DNA from: an uncultured Corynebacterium sp.
GTDB taxonomy: Bacteria; Actinomycetota; Actinomycetes; Mycobacteriales; Mycobacteriaceae
Direction: 5' to 3'
DNA length: 37,735 bases
Assembly: GCF_946222985.1 (NCBI RefSeq)
Contig: NZ_CAMIFY010000023.1
Coordinates: 1 to 37,735, forward strand
Shown here: positions 8,351 to 15,810 of the stretch, one piece after another
How positions within the stretch are numbered: the stretch's first letter is position 1
Layout: each line of letters starts with the position of its first letter
The notes under the pieces: generated by a model
Databases searched by the model: none
What the model was told of the DNA's origin: nothing
Seen by the model: only the letters and a program-made list of their open reading frames with translations
Translations under genes and position numbers: made by a program

Positions 8351-8986
8351 TCACTCATCCGGCATCGTCCAGGCGATGATCGCAGTGGGCAGCGACAGGA
8401 TGACCAGGTACGGGATGAGGGTCGCCAGGCCCAGCAGGTAGGGGACGGCGACGGCCCACTCCGGTTCCGCCTGCAGCAACCAGGTGCCGAAGAAGACCAA
8501 GCCGATGCAGAGGATCATCCCGAACCAGGTGAAGCACTGGTAGGCGAGGCTGCGCAGCCCCTCGACGCGTTCGCGTTCGTATTCGTCGAGGACGGACGAC
8601 GGTGCGCCGTCGATGTTGTCGGTGACGATGACGAGCGTCGTCCACGTGCCGACGAGCAGCACCGTGAACACCGCCCACGGCGCGCCCCACCATGCCGACC
8701 CGCCCTCGCTGAGCAGCCCGACGGCCAGGGCGATGCCCGAGGCGAGCATCGCGGCGATCAGGATCAGGTAGAAGACCACCAGCTTGCGGCGGGTGTCGCG
8801 GTTGCGAAGCTTCGGGAACCAGCTGGACGTGATCTCGCGGCGCTCCAGAAACGTCCTCTCGCGCCGGGCCTGCCAGCGTTCGAGGAAGCCGGCGCGGTCC
8901 GCGTCGGCGCCACGGGCGACTCGGATGTCGCGGGCGCCCCGGTCGTTCCCGGCGGCCGGGACGTCGTGGGTGTCGTGGGCGTTCAT
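8351..8986 (-). CDS. Small membrane protein paired with the XRE regulator
   Basis: I do not recognise a named family for this 211-residue protein. The first 65 residues are charged and probably cytoplasmic (two blocks of ERW.ARRERTFLERRE type). Four hydrophobic segments follow: KLVVFYLILIAAMLASGIAL (69-88), WAVFTVLLVGTWTTLVIV (104-121), FTWFGMILCIGLVFFGTW (152-169) and a long one from VAVPYLLGLATLIPYLVIL to the end. Its ATG overlaps the stop of the XRE gene (ATGA), with GAGGAG upstream, so the two are translationally coupled. Regulator plus small multi-helix membrane protein is a common pairing in Gram-positive bacteria. Its position before a NatAB exporter suggests the four genes work in one response. 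Confidence 0.75.
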   Translation of the reverse strand: MNAHDTHDVPAAGNDRGARDIRVARGADADRAGFLERWQARRERTFLERREITSSWFPKLRNRDTRRKLVVFYLILIAAMLASGIALAVGLLSEGGSAWWGAPWAVFTVLLVGTWTTLVIVTDNIDGAPSSVLDEYERERVEGLRSLAYQCFTWFGMILCIGLVFFGTWLLQAEPEWAVAVPYLLGLATLIPYLVILSLPTAIIAWTMPDE

Positions 8987-9354
8987 CGGGACTCCTCGTC
9001 GTCTTGGTTTTGGAATTGGCTCGGGTTCTGGAATTGGCTCTTGTTCTGGTTGGGGTTCTTGTACGGACTTCGGCCGTGGCTCGGCGCCGCCGTCTGCGCC
9101 GCGTACAGCGCCGCCGACATCGGGGTGAACTCCTCGCGGGAGAACACCGCCTCCACCGGCAGTCCGAACACTTCGCAGATGCGGAACGCGAGATCGAGGC
9201 TGGGGTAGTGGTCGCCTCGCTCGAGCGCCCCGATGGTCTGGTGATTGACCTCCACGGCCTCCGCCAGTTGGGAGCGGCTGAGCCCGCGTTCCGCGCGCAG
9301 AACCGCCAGTCGATTGAATATTGGTCTCTGTGGACCTCGTTTTACCGGGCTCAT
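8983..9354 (-). CDS. XRE-family transcriptional regulator with a Gln/Asn-rich tail
   Basis: This 123-residue regulator has an N-terminal helix-turn-helix of the Cro/CI (XRE) type at about residues 10-70 (NRLAVLRAERGLSRSQLAEAV, then NHQTIGALERGDHYPSLDLA). After the extension EVFGLPVEAVFSREEF comes a low-complexity tail of about 24 residues (KNPNQNKSQFQN, then PSQFQNQDDEESR) encoded by an 18-bp tandem repeat. It probably binds its own promoter and may control the downstream membrane protein and ABC exporter. The ATG at 9354 is favoured because a -10-like AACACT lies 7 nt upstream and no ribosome binding site is seen, which suggests a leaderless message. It diverges from the glutamate-synthase-like gene. 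Confidence 0.85.
   Translation of the reverse strand: MSPVKRGPQRPIFNRLAVLRAERGLSRSQLAEAVEVNHQTIGALERGDHYPSLDLAFRICEVFGLPVEAVFSREEFTPMSAALYAAQTAAPSHGRSPYKNPNQNKSQFQNPSQFQNQDDEESR
9011..9046. repeat. 18-bp tandem repeat inside the XRE gene
   Basis: TGGAATTGGCTCGGGTTC (9011-9028) is followed directly by TGGAATTGGCTCTTGTTC (9029-9046), 16 of 18 bases identical. It encodes the repeated SQFQN units of the regulator's tail. Confidence 0.75.
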
Positions 9355-9361
9355 GTGACCA

Positions 9362-9390
9362 AGTGTTGTAAAAACCCAACGACCTGCCAA
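9362..9390 (-). promoter_or_regulatory. Promoter of the XRE regulator
   Basis: On the reverse strand TTGGCA (9385-9390) is separated by 17 bases from AACACT (9362-9367), and the ATG follows 7 bases later. The spacing is ideal and suggests a leaderless mRNA. Confidence 0.5.
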
Positions 9391-9428
9391 CCGGAACGAC
9401 GAAATATTTCCCCGAAGGACGGCTCGAT

Positions 9429-9474
9429 TGCTTGACGACGATGCTCCCGCCCCGACCCGAATCGTCGTAAAGCA
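9429..9474. repeat. Spaced inverted repeat in the xre/gltS-like divergent region
   Basis: Arms TGCTTGACGACGAT (9429-9442) and ATCGTCGTAAAGCA (9461-9474) match at 13 of 14 positions across an 18-base spacer. It contains copy 2 of the 13-mer also seen at 191 and 22127. It could be an operator shared by the two divergent genes. Confidence 0.55.
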
Positions 9475-9508
9475 GCAGCCCGGGGGCGCTCGTTGACGTG
9501 AACCCAAG

Positions 9509-9514
9509 TAGTCT
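9509..9514 (+). promoter_or_regulatory. -10 box of a leaderless gltS-like transcript
   Basis: TAGTCT is followed by 7 bases and the GTG at 9522. No Shine-Dalgarno sequence is present. This -10 is the main reason for choosing that GTG over the in-frame GTG at 9498. Confidence 0.55.
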
Positions 9515-9521
9515 GGGGCGC

Positions 9522-11357
9522 GTGATCACTAGGCCCACGATTCTCGGCATCCTGTTCATCGCGAATCTCATCGCCCTGGCCCTGACGGTGTTCGTCAGTC
9601 CCTGGTGGGGCGTCCTGTTGGCGGTGTTCGTGTTCCTGGACCTCGTCGCCGTCTGGGACGTGCTGATCCAGAAGAAGCACACGCTGCTGCGGATCTACCC
9701 GATCCTCGGCCACGCCCGGTACCTGCTCGAGTCGATCCGACCGGAGACCCAGCAGTACTTCATCGAGCGCAACTTCGACGGCACCCCCTTCGATCGCGAC
9801 ACCCGCTCCGTCATCTACGAACGCGCCAAGGGCCTGGGATCGAAGAAATCCTTCGGCACGGAACGCAAGATCACCGAGCCGGGCTACGAATACATCCCGC
9901 ACTCCATGGCGCCGTCGCGCACCGTCAACGCCAACCCGCGGGTCCACCTCGGCGGCCCCGAATGCACCAAGCCGTACGACGTGTCGATCTTCAACGTCGC
10001 CGCCATGAGCTTCGGCGCCCTGTCTCCCAACGCCGTCCTGGCCATGAACAAGGGCGCCGCCATGGGCGGCTTCGTCCACGACACCGGCGAAGGCTCGATC
10101 TCGCCGTACCACCTCGAACACGGCGCCGACCTGTTCTGGGAAATCGGCTCCGGCTACTTCGGTTGCCGCACCGAAGACGGCGAGTTCGACCCCGACCGGT
10201 TCCGGGAGCGCGCCGCCCTGGACCAGGTCAAGGCCACCTACCTGAAGGTCAGCCAGGGCGCCAAGCCCGGCCTCGGCGGCATGCTGCCCGGCGACAAGGT
10301 CGACGACGTCATCGCCGAAACCCGCGGCGTGCGCAAGGGCGAGGGCGTGATCAGCCCGCCGTTCCACCGCGTGTACTCCACCCCGCGCGAACTGGTGAAG
10401 TTCATGGCCGTCATGCGCGAGCTCAGCGGCGGCAAGCCCGTCGGCTTCAAGATCTGCGCGGGATCGCGCATCGAGTTCCTCGCCGTGTGCAAGGCCATGG
10501 TCGAAGAGGACATCACGCCGGACTTCATCGTCGTCGACGGCGCCGAGGGCGGCACGGGCGCCGCTCCGCTGGAGTACTCCGACCGCGTCGGCATGCCGCT
10601 GACCGACGGCCTGCTGCTCGTGCACAACGCGCTCGTCGGCGCCGGCCTGCGCGACCGGGTCAAGGTCGGGGCGACGGGCAAGATCGTCACCGGCTTCGAC
10701 ATCATCAAGCGCATGTGCCAGGGCGCCGACTTCATGGCGTCGGCCCGCGGCATGATGATGGCCACCGGCTGCATCCAGTCGCAGCTGTGCCACACCAACG
10801 AATGCCCCGTCGGCGTGGCGACCCAGGACCCCAAGCGCTGGAAGGCCCTCGACGTCGAGGACAAGGCCGACCGCGTGCGCAACTTCCACGACGCCACCGT
10901 CCAGGAGGCCGTGGGCATGCTCGCGTCGATGGGCCTGGAGAACTTCGACCAGCTCTCCCCGTCGATGCTGTTCCGCCGCACCTCCGACGAGTACGCCGAA
11001 ACCTACGCCGAGCTGTACAACTGGCTCGAGCCCGGTGAACTCGTCTCCGGCACCCGCTTCCACTCGTGGGCGGAGGACTGGGAGCTCGCCGACCCCGAGC
11101 GGTTCTGGTACCCCGAGCTGCACGGCGGCGCGAAGCCGACCGTCGAGGACGCCGAGCCGGTCCGCACCGACGGCATCATGGTCGGCGGCGCCCCCGATTC
11201 CGGCGGCGACGTCGAGGGTGCGGCCGACGACGACGCCGAGACCGAGATGGCGGACATGCAGGACGAGGACGCGGAGGCCGACGAGCCCGACGCCACCGCC
11301 GACGCCTCCGACGCCTCCGACGCTTCCGGCGACGCCACCGAGACGCGCCCCTCGTAG
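9522..11357 (+). CDS. Membrane-anchored FMN-binding glutamate synthase-like protein
   Basis: This 611-residue protein has two N-terminal hydrophobic segments (about residues 7-26 and 28-44) and then a glutamate-synthase-type FMN barrel. Landmarks include NVAAMSFGALSPNAV, GEGSISPYH, a GGTGAAP phosphate-binding loop, and the cysteine cluster CIQSQLCHTNEC (C-x5-C-x4-C), which matches the 3Fe-4S ligands of GltB. There is no glutaminase domain and no large central domain, so it is not a complete GltB. It resembles stand-alone relatives such as Bacillus YerD, whose substrate is unsettled. The last 60 residues are an acidic Asp/Ala/Ser tail. The start GTG at 9522 follows a -10 box by 7 bases. It is oriented away from the XRE gene and upstream of an aldo/keto reductase. 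Confidence 0.85.
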   Translation: MITRPTILGILFIANLIALALTVFVSPWWGVLLAVFVFLDLVAVWDVLIQKKHTLLRIYPILGHARYLLESIRPETQQYFIERNFDGTPFDRDTRSVIYERAKGLGSKKSFGTERKITEPGYEYIPHSMAPSRTVNANPRVHLGGPECTKPYDVSIFNVAAMSFGALSPNAVLAMNKGAAMGGFVHDTGEGSISPYHLEHGADLFWEIGSGYFGCRTEDGEFDPDRFRERAALDQVKATYLKVSQGAKPGLGGMLPGDKVDDVIAETRGVRKGEGVISPPFHRVYSTPRELVKFMAVMRELSGGKPVGFKICAGSRIEFLAVCKAMVEEDITPDFIVVDGAEGGTGAAPLEYSDRVGMPLTDGLLLVHNALVGAGLRDRVKVGATGKIVTGFDIIKRMCQGADFMASARGMMMATGCIQSQLCHTNECPVGVATQDPKRWKALDVEDKADRVRNFHDATVQEAVGMLASMGLENFDQLSPSMLFRRTSDEYAETYAELYNWLEPGELVSGTRFHSWAEDWELADPERFWYPELHGGAKPTVEDAEPVRTDGIMVGGAPDSGGDVEGAADDDAETEMADMQDEDAEADEPDATADASDASDASGDATETRPS

Positions 11358-11369
11358 GGCGGGGTGGCT

Positions 11370-11426
11370 CCGGTTCCGAGTTGGGGCCGGGGCCCAGCTG
11401 CCGGTGCCGAGTCCGGACCGGGGCCC
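11370..11426. repeat. Imperfect 26-bp direct repeat upstream of the aldo/keto reductase
   Basis: Units at 11370-11395 and 11401-11426 share 22 of 26 bases; both begin CCGGT and end CCGGGGCCC, with a five-base gap. They fill the short intergenic space after the gltS-like stop. Confidence 0.55.
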
Positions 11427-11428
11427 GG

Positions 11429-11450
11429 CCCGCTCCGGAGCGGGTACAAA
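11429..11450 (+). promoter_or_regulatory. Perfect palindrome abutting the -10 box of the aldo/keto reductase
   Basis: CCCGCTCCGGAGCGGG (11429-11444) is a perfect 16-bp palindrome followed immediately by TACAAA (11445-11450), then six bases and the ATG at 11457. The arrangement suggests an operator in the promoter spacer and a leaderless message. Confidence 0.55.
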
Positions 11451-11456
11451 AGAGGC

Positions 11457-12308
11457 ATGGCGAATGACGTTTCACACGGCACGGTTCCCTCGCTCGAACT
11501 GAACGACGGGAACACCATCCCCCAACTCGGCCTCGGCACGTGGCGCATGGACGACGACGTCGCCCGCCGCTGCGTTCGCCGGGCCATCGAACTCGGCTAC
11601 CGGCACATCGACACCGCCGTGCTCTACGCCAATGAGACGGGCGTGGGGCAAGGCATCGCCGACGCGATCGCCGCGGGCGACGTCGCCCGCGAGGACCTGT
11701 TCGTGACCACCAAGGTGTGGAACGACTCCCAGCGCGCCGAGGACACCCGCCGGTCGCTGGCGCAGTCGCTGGACCGGCTCGGCCTCGACTACGTCGACCT
11801 GCTCCTGGTCCACTGGCCGGTGCCGGCGCAGGGCCTCTTCACCGAGTGCTACCGCGAGATCATGAACCTCCGCGGCGAGGGGCTGACTCGCTCGGCCGGC
11901 GTGGCCAACTTCTACGCCGAGGTCCTCGACGAGCTGCCCGAGGCCCCGGCCGTCAACCAGATCGAACTCCACCCGGGCCTGCCGCAGGACGACCAGGTCG
12001 CCGACGACGCGCGCCGCGGCACGATCACCCAGAGCTGGGCGCCGCTGGGCCGGGCGAAGCGCTTTGCCGACGGCCCGATCGCCGAAGTCGCCGAGGAGAT
12101 CGGACGCACGCCCGCCCAGGTGACCCTGCGGTGGCACCTGCAGCGCGGGCTGGTCGCGATCCCCAAGTCCGCCGACGAGGGCCGGATGGCCGAGAACCTC
12201 GCCGTGACCGACTTCGAGCTGTCCGATGCCCACATGACCGCTATCGCGGGGATGGCGGATCCGGAATCCCGCATCGGCGGCGACCCCCGCACTTTCGGCG
12301 ACGAGTGA
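11457..12308 (+). CDS. Aldo/keto reductase (2,5-diketogluconate reductase-like)
   Basis: This 283-residue NADPH-dependent aldo/keto reductase reduces carbonyl compounds. The signature GYRHIDTAVLYANETGVG carries the catalytic Asp and Tyr. TTKVW supplies the Lys and LLVHWP the His, so the tetrad is complete. The C-terminal IPKSADEGRMAENL is the NADP phosphate-binding signature. Its architecture is that of the DkgA/YvgN group, whose physiological substrates include methylglyoxal and other small aldehydes. The real substrate cannot be read here. The ATG at 11457 lies 6 bases after a -10-like TACAAA and lacks a properly spaced ribosome binding site. It precedes echA6 but has its own promoter. Confidence 0.9.
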   Translation: MANDVSHGTVPSLELNDGNTIPQLGLGTWRMDDDVARRCVRRAIELGYRHIDTAVLYANETGVGQGIADAIAAGDVAREDLFVTTKVWNDSQRAEDTRRSLAQSLDRLGLDYVDLLLVHWPVPAQGLFTECYREIMNLRGEGLTRSAGVANFYAEVLDELPEAPAVNQIELHPGLPQDDQVADDARRGTITQSWAPLGRAKRFADGPIAEVAEEIGRTPAQVTLRWHLQRGLVAIPKSADEGRMAENLAVTDFELSDAHMTAIAGMADPESRIGGDPRTFGDE

Positions 12309-12413
12309 CCGCCCCCGACCGCCGCGACCGACCGCGGAAGCGTCGCCGTCCGGCCGGGGTCCCCGCACCGTGGGGGATTGGCCGATGCGCGAACGGCGTG
12401 CGCCGCGGCGCGG

Positions 12414-12419
12414 TAGATT
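12414..12419 (+). promoter_or_regulatory. -10 box of a leaderless echA6 transcript
   Basis: TAGATT followed by 7 bases and the ATG at 12427, with no Shine-Dalgarno sequence. A weak hairpin (GTCCCC...GGGGGAT) just upstream may end the aldo/keto reductase transcript. Confidence 0.6.
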
Positions 12420-12426
12420 CGGGGCC

Positions 12427-13176
12427 ATGTCCGAGACCTCCGAAATCCGCGTCGAGCACGACGGCCCCGTCACCACGATCACCATCGATCGGGATCACAA
12501 GCGCAATTCGCTCAACGCGGGCGTCTGCTCCGACATCGCCGACGCGATCGATGCGGCGCCGGAGCGCGAGGAGTGCCGCGTGATCGTCATCCGCGGTGAG
12601 GGGCGGGCGTTTTGCGCCGGCGCCGACCTCGGGGGACAGCACAGCGACGGCAACTTCCACCGGCAGTTGGCGCGCATGCTCCATTCCCTCCAGGAGTGCC
12701 CGCGGATCATCATCGCCGACGTGCAGGGCGCCGCGGTCGGCGCCGGCATGCAGTTGTCGATGGCCGCCGATCTGCGGGTCGTGGGGGAGAGCGGTTGGTT
12801 CATGATCCCGCCGGTCAAGCTCGGCATCGCGGTCGATCCGTGGACCATCCGCCGTGCCCGCGTCCTCGTCGGCGGCGCCCGCGCCCGCACCATCCTCCTG
12901 GCGGCCGAGCGGGTCGACCAGGCCGAGGCGAAGTCGTGCGGCCTGGCGTCCTACGTGGGCGATTCCTCGGTGACCCGCGAGGTCGCCGAGCGCATCGCGT
13001 CGTTCGCGCCGCTGAGCCTGGAGTACCACAAGATGGTGCTCAACGACGACGAGACGAACCTGCCGCCCAAGCCCGAGCAGCACGAACTCTACGAGCGCGT
13101 GTGGGCGTCCGAGGACGCGGCGGAGGCGGGCCGTGCCCGCGCCGAGAAGCGCGATCCCGTCTTCCGCGGCAAGTAG
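12427..13176 (+). CDS. echA6: EchA6-type crotonase-fold protein, probably non-catalytic
   Basis: This 249-residue enoyl-CoA hydratase/isomerase fold protein has AFCAGADL (61-68) and the oxyanion-hole segment GAAVGAGMQLS (101-111). Neither catalytic glutamate of true hydratases is kept: the GGGxE position is Gln109, and the Glu of the PEIxLG motif is Pro129. M. tuberculosis EchA6 likewise lacks them. Shared EchA6 features include IRRARVLVGGARART, LLAAERV and KMVLNDDE. EchA6 is reported to shuttle fatty acyl-CoA toward mycolate synthesis rather than hydrate it; a similar role here is inferred. As in mycobacteria, ctpE is nearby downstream and accD3 is in the same region. Confidence 0.82.
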   Translation: MSETSEIRVEHDGPVTTITIDRDHKRNSLNAGVCSDIADAIDAAPEREECRVIVIRGEGRAFCAGADLGGQHSDGNFHRQLARMLHSLQECPRIIIADVQGAAVGAGMQLSMAADLRVVGESGWFMIPPVKLGIAVDPWTIRRARVLVGGARARTILLAAERVDQAEAKSCGLASYVGDSSVTREVAERIASFAPLSLEYHKMVLNDDETNLPPKPEQHELYERVWASEDAAEAGRARAEKRDPVFRGK

Positions 13177-13243
13177 GGACGGACGGGCACGGAGCACGGG
13201 GCACGAGACCGAACCGCACGCGGAAAAACGGGAAACCACGCGC

Positions 13244-15709
13244 ATGTCTGAAGTGCAGTTGGACGACGCCGCCTTCGTCACGGGAGCCGCCGGCCTGACC
13301 TCGGCGCAGGTCGAGGAGCGGCGCCGGGCGGGCAAGGTCAACGACCTGCCGCCGACGTCGGGGCGCTCGGTCGCCGACATCATCCGCGCGAACGTGTTCA
13401 CGCGGATCAACGCGATCCTCGCCGTGCTGCTGGCGATCGTGCTGTGGACCGGCTCGTGGGTCAACGGCGCATTCGGGCTGCTGATCATCGCCAATTCGAT
13501 CGTCGGCGTCGTCCAGGAACTGCGGGCGAAGCGGACCCTGGACAAGTTGTCGATCGTCGGCCGCGCCCGCCCGATGGTCATTCGCGACGGCGAACCCGCC
13601 CGGGAGCTCGACCGCGAGGACATCGTCGTCGACGACCTGATCGAACTCGGCGCCGGCGACCAGATCATCGTCGACGGGGTGGCGCGTTCGGTCGACGGCC
13701 TCGACGTCGACGAGTCGCCGCTGACCGGCGAGTCGAAGCCGGTGCACAAGAGCATCGGCGATCCCCTGTACTCCGGTTCCCACGTGGTCTCCGGCGGCGG
13801 CGCGCAGCAGGCGCTCAAGGTCGGCGTCGAGGCCTACGCGGCGCAGTTGACGGCGGAGGCCGGCAAGTTCACGCTGACCGATTCGGAGCTGCTCGGCGGC
13901 ATCAACAAGATCCTGCGGGTGATCACGTGGATCCTGATCCCCACCGGCGCCCTGGTCATCTGGACGCAGTTGTTCCGCTCGGGCCAGCCGTTGCGCGAAG
14001 CGCTGCTGGCGATGGTGGCGTCGCTGGTGCCGATGGTCCCCGAGGGCCTGGTGCTGATGATGTCCATCGCCTTCGCCATCGGCATCGTCCGCCTGGGCAA
14101 GCGCCGCGTGCTCACCAACGAGCTGCCGGCCATCGAGGGCCTGGCCCGCGTCGACGTCGTGTGCGTCGACAAGACGGGCACGCTGACGGAAAACCGGATG
14201 CACCTGCGCGAAGTGATTCCGCTTGACGACGAAGGGCCCGGCGAGGAGCATGTCTTCACCGTCCTCGCGGCGCTGGGGACCCTCGAGGAGCGCCCCAACT
14301 CGACGACGATCGCGATCAACGAGGGGCTGGCCGACCGGTCCGTCGACGCCCCGGGGTGGACCCCGGTGGACAAGGCCCCGTTCACCTCGGCGCGCAAATG
14401 GGCCGGGGCGACGTTCGACGGACACGGCACCTGGGTGCTCGGCGCCCCCGACGTCCTCGCGGCCACCGGGTCGCCCGCGCTGGAACGCGCCTCCGAGCTG
14501 ATGGCCGGCGGCCTGCGGGTGCTGCTGTTGGCCAGGGCGGAGGTGGCGACGGTGTCGGACGTGGGCATCGGCCCGGACGAGCCCGTCGAAAAGCATCCGG
14601 GGACGCTGACCCCCGTCGCGCTGGCCGTGCTCGATCAGACCCTGCGGCCCGACGCCCGCGACACCCTCGACTACTTCGCGCGCGAGAACGTCCGCGTGAA
14701 GGTGATCTCGGGCGACAACGCCGCGGCGGTCGGAGCCGTCGGCCGGTCGCTGGATCTTCCCGGGGCCGATCGCCCCGTCGACGCGCGGACGCTGCCGGAT
14801 CCCCGCGCGGGAGAAGAAGAGGAGGAGGCCTTCGCCACCGCGGTGGAGGAGGGGCACGTCTTCGGGCGCGTCACCGCCGAGCAGAAGCGCGCGATGGTGC
14901 GGGCCCTGCAGTCGCGCGGCCATGTCGTCGCGATGACGGGCGACGGAGTCAACGACGTGCTGGCGCTCAAGGACGCCAACATCGGCGTGGCCATGGGCGC
15001 CGGCGCACCGGCGACGCGGTCGGTGGCGCAGCTGGTGCTGCTCGACGACGAGTTCGCCCAGATGCCGCACGTCGTGGCCGAGGGCCGCCGCGTGATCGGC
15101 AACATCGAGCGCGTCGCCAACCTCTTCCTGACCAAGACCATCTACTCGGTGTTCCTGGCGTTGGCGGTGGGCGTCATCGGGTTCAAGTACCCCTTCGAGC
15201 CGATCCACGTGACCATCACCGGCTGGTTCACCATCGGCATCCCGGCCTTCGTGCTGTCGCTGGCGCCCAACCACGAGCGGGCCAAGCCAGGGTTTTCGTC
15301 GCGGGTGTTCCGGCTGGCGCTGCCGTCTGGGCTCATCGTCGGCGCGCTGACCTTCATCTTCTGGTTCTGGGCCTACCCCGGGGGAGGGGTCTCCGACGAA
15401 GAGATCGGGGCCGCGTCGACGGCGACCCTGGTGGTGCTGATCATCAGCGCGTTCTGGGTGCTCGCCGTGGTGGCCCGGCCCTACGAACCGTGGAAGCTCG
15501 GATTGCTGGCCGTGGCCGGCGGGGCGTACTTCGTCATCTTCCTGGTCGAACCCGTCGCCCGCCTGCTGCATCTGCACCCCGTGCCGCCGAACCTGGGCGT
15601 GCCGGCCGTGGTGTTCGGCATCGTGGGGGCGGTGCTCGTCGAGGCGGTGTGGCAGTTCAACCGGAAGCGCGGTTCGCGGGTCGAACCCGCGACGGTTAAT
15701 AAAAATTAA
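13244..15709 (+). CDS. ctpE: P-type cation ATPase, CtpE family
   Basis: This 821-residue P-type ATPase shows the actuator motif LTGES (about residue 160), the phosphorylation site DKTGTLTEN (Asp309), the M4 motif MVPEGLVLMM and the hinge MTGDGVNDVLALKDANIG (about residue 565). Four helices before the catalytic part and six after, with no N-terminal metal-binding domain, fit the CtpE group. CtpE imports or handles calcium in mycobacteria and contributes to envelope integrity; the ion here is inferred from that family. PEGL in M4, rather than CPC, argues against a heavy-metal pump. The ATG at 13244 was chosen where the family begins (MSEVQL); the upstream extension overlaps echA6 codons. The ribosome binding site is weak (GGGAAA), and co-transcription with echA6 across 67 bases is likely. 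Confidence 0.87.
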   Translation: MSEVQLDDAAFVTGAAGLTSAQVEERRRAGKVNDLPPTSGRSVADIIRANVFTRINAILAVLLAIVLWTGSWVNGAFGLLIIANSIVGVVQELRAKRTLDKLSIVGRARPMVIRDGEPARELDREDIVVDDLIELGAGDQIIVDGVARSVDGLDVDESPLTGESKPVHKSIGDPLYSGSHVVSGGGAQQALKVGVEAYAAQLTAEAGKFTLTDSELLGGINKILRVITWILIPTGALVIWTQLFRSGQPLREALLAMVASLVPMVPEGLVLMMSIAFAIGIVRLGKRRVLTNELPAIEGLARVDVVCVDKTGTLTENRMHLREVIPLDDEGPGEEHVFTVLAALGTLEERPNSTTIAINEGLADRSVDAPGWTPVDKAPFTSARKWAGATFDGHGTWVLGAPDVLAATGSPALERASELMAGGLRVLLLARAEVATVSDVGIGPDEPVEKHPGTLTPVALAVLDQTLRPDARDTLDYFARENVRVKVISGDNAAAVGAVGRSLDLPGADRPVDARTLPDPRAGEEEEEAFATAVEEGHVFGRVTAEQKRAMVRALQSRGHVVAMTGDGVNDVLALKDANIGVAMGAGAPATRSVAQLVLLDDEFAQMPHVVAEGRRVIGNIERVANLFLTKTIYSVFLALAVGVIGFKYPFEPIHVTITGWFTIGIPAFVLSLAPNHERAKPGFSSRVFRLALPSGLIVGALTFIFWFWAYPGGGVSDEEIGAASTATLVVLIISAFWVLAVVARPYEPWKLGLLAVAGGAYFVIFLVEPVARLLHLHPVPPNLGVPAVVFGIVGAVLVEAVWQFNRKRGSRVEPATVNKN

Positions 15710-15714
15710 CTTTT
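15674..15714 (+). terminator. Terminator overlapping the end of ctpE
   Basis: A GC-rich hairpin, CGCGGGT (15675-15681) with ACCCGCG (15685-15691), is followed by an AT-rich palindrome, GTTAAT-AAAA-ATTAAC (15695-15710), and then TTTT. The AT palindrome spans the ctpE stop codon and stands out in this GC-rich sequence. Confidence 0.6.
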
Positions 15715-15726
15715 GTGGCCGATAAT

Positions 15727-15780
15727 CGGGGGTAACTGCGTTAGGCAACGTTCGTGCAGGTTGATCCAATCTTTGGGGGT
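15727..15780. promoter_or_regulatory. Two RamA-like boxes upstream of mctBC
   Basis: CGGGGGT (15727-15733) and TGGGGGT (15774-15780) fit the short G-run pattern reported for RamA binding in C. glutamicum, where the mctC locus is under RamA/RamB control. Such short motifs are weak evidence alone in GC-rich DNA. Confidence 0.35.
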
Positions 15781-15810
15781 GGCGTGAATCACCTTAAACG
15801 ATCCTGTGAG

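Noticed and set aside
9493..9498. TTGACG as the -35 of the gltS-like gene
   Set aside because: It lies only 10 bases before the -10 box at 9509, too close for a normal promoter.
14218..14232. A fourth copy of the TTGCTTGACGACG repeat
   Set aside because: Only CTTGACGACG matches, inside ctpE codons; this is within chance for Asp-rich coding sequence.
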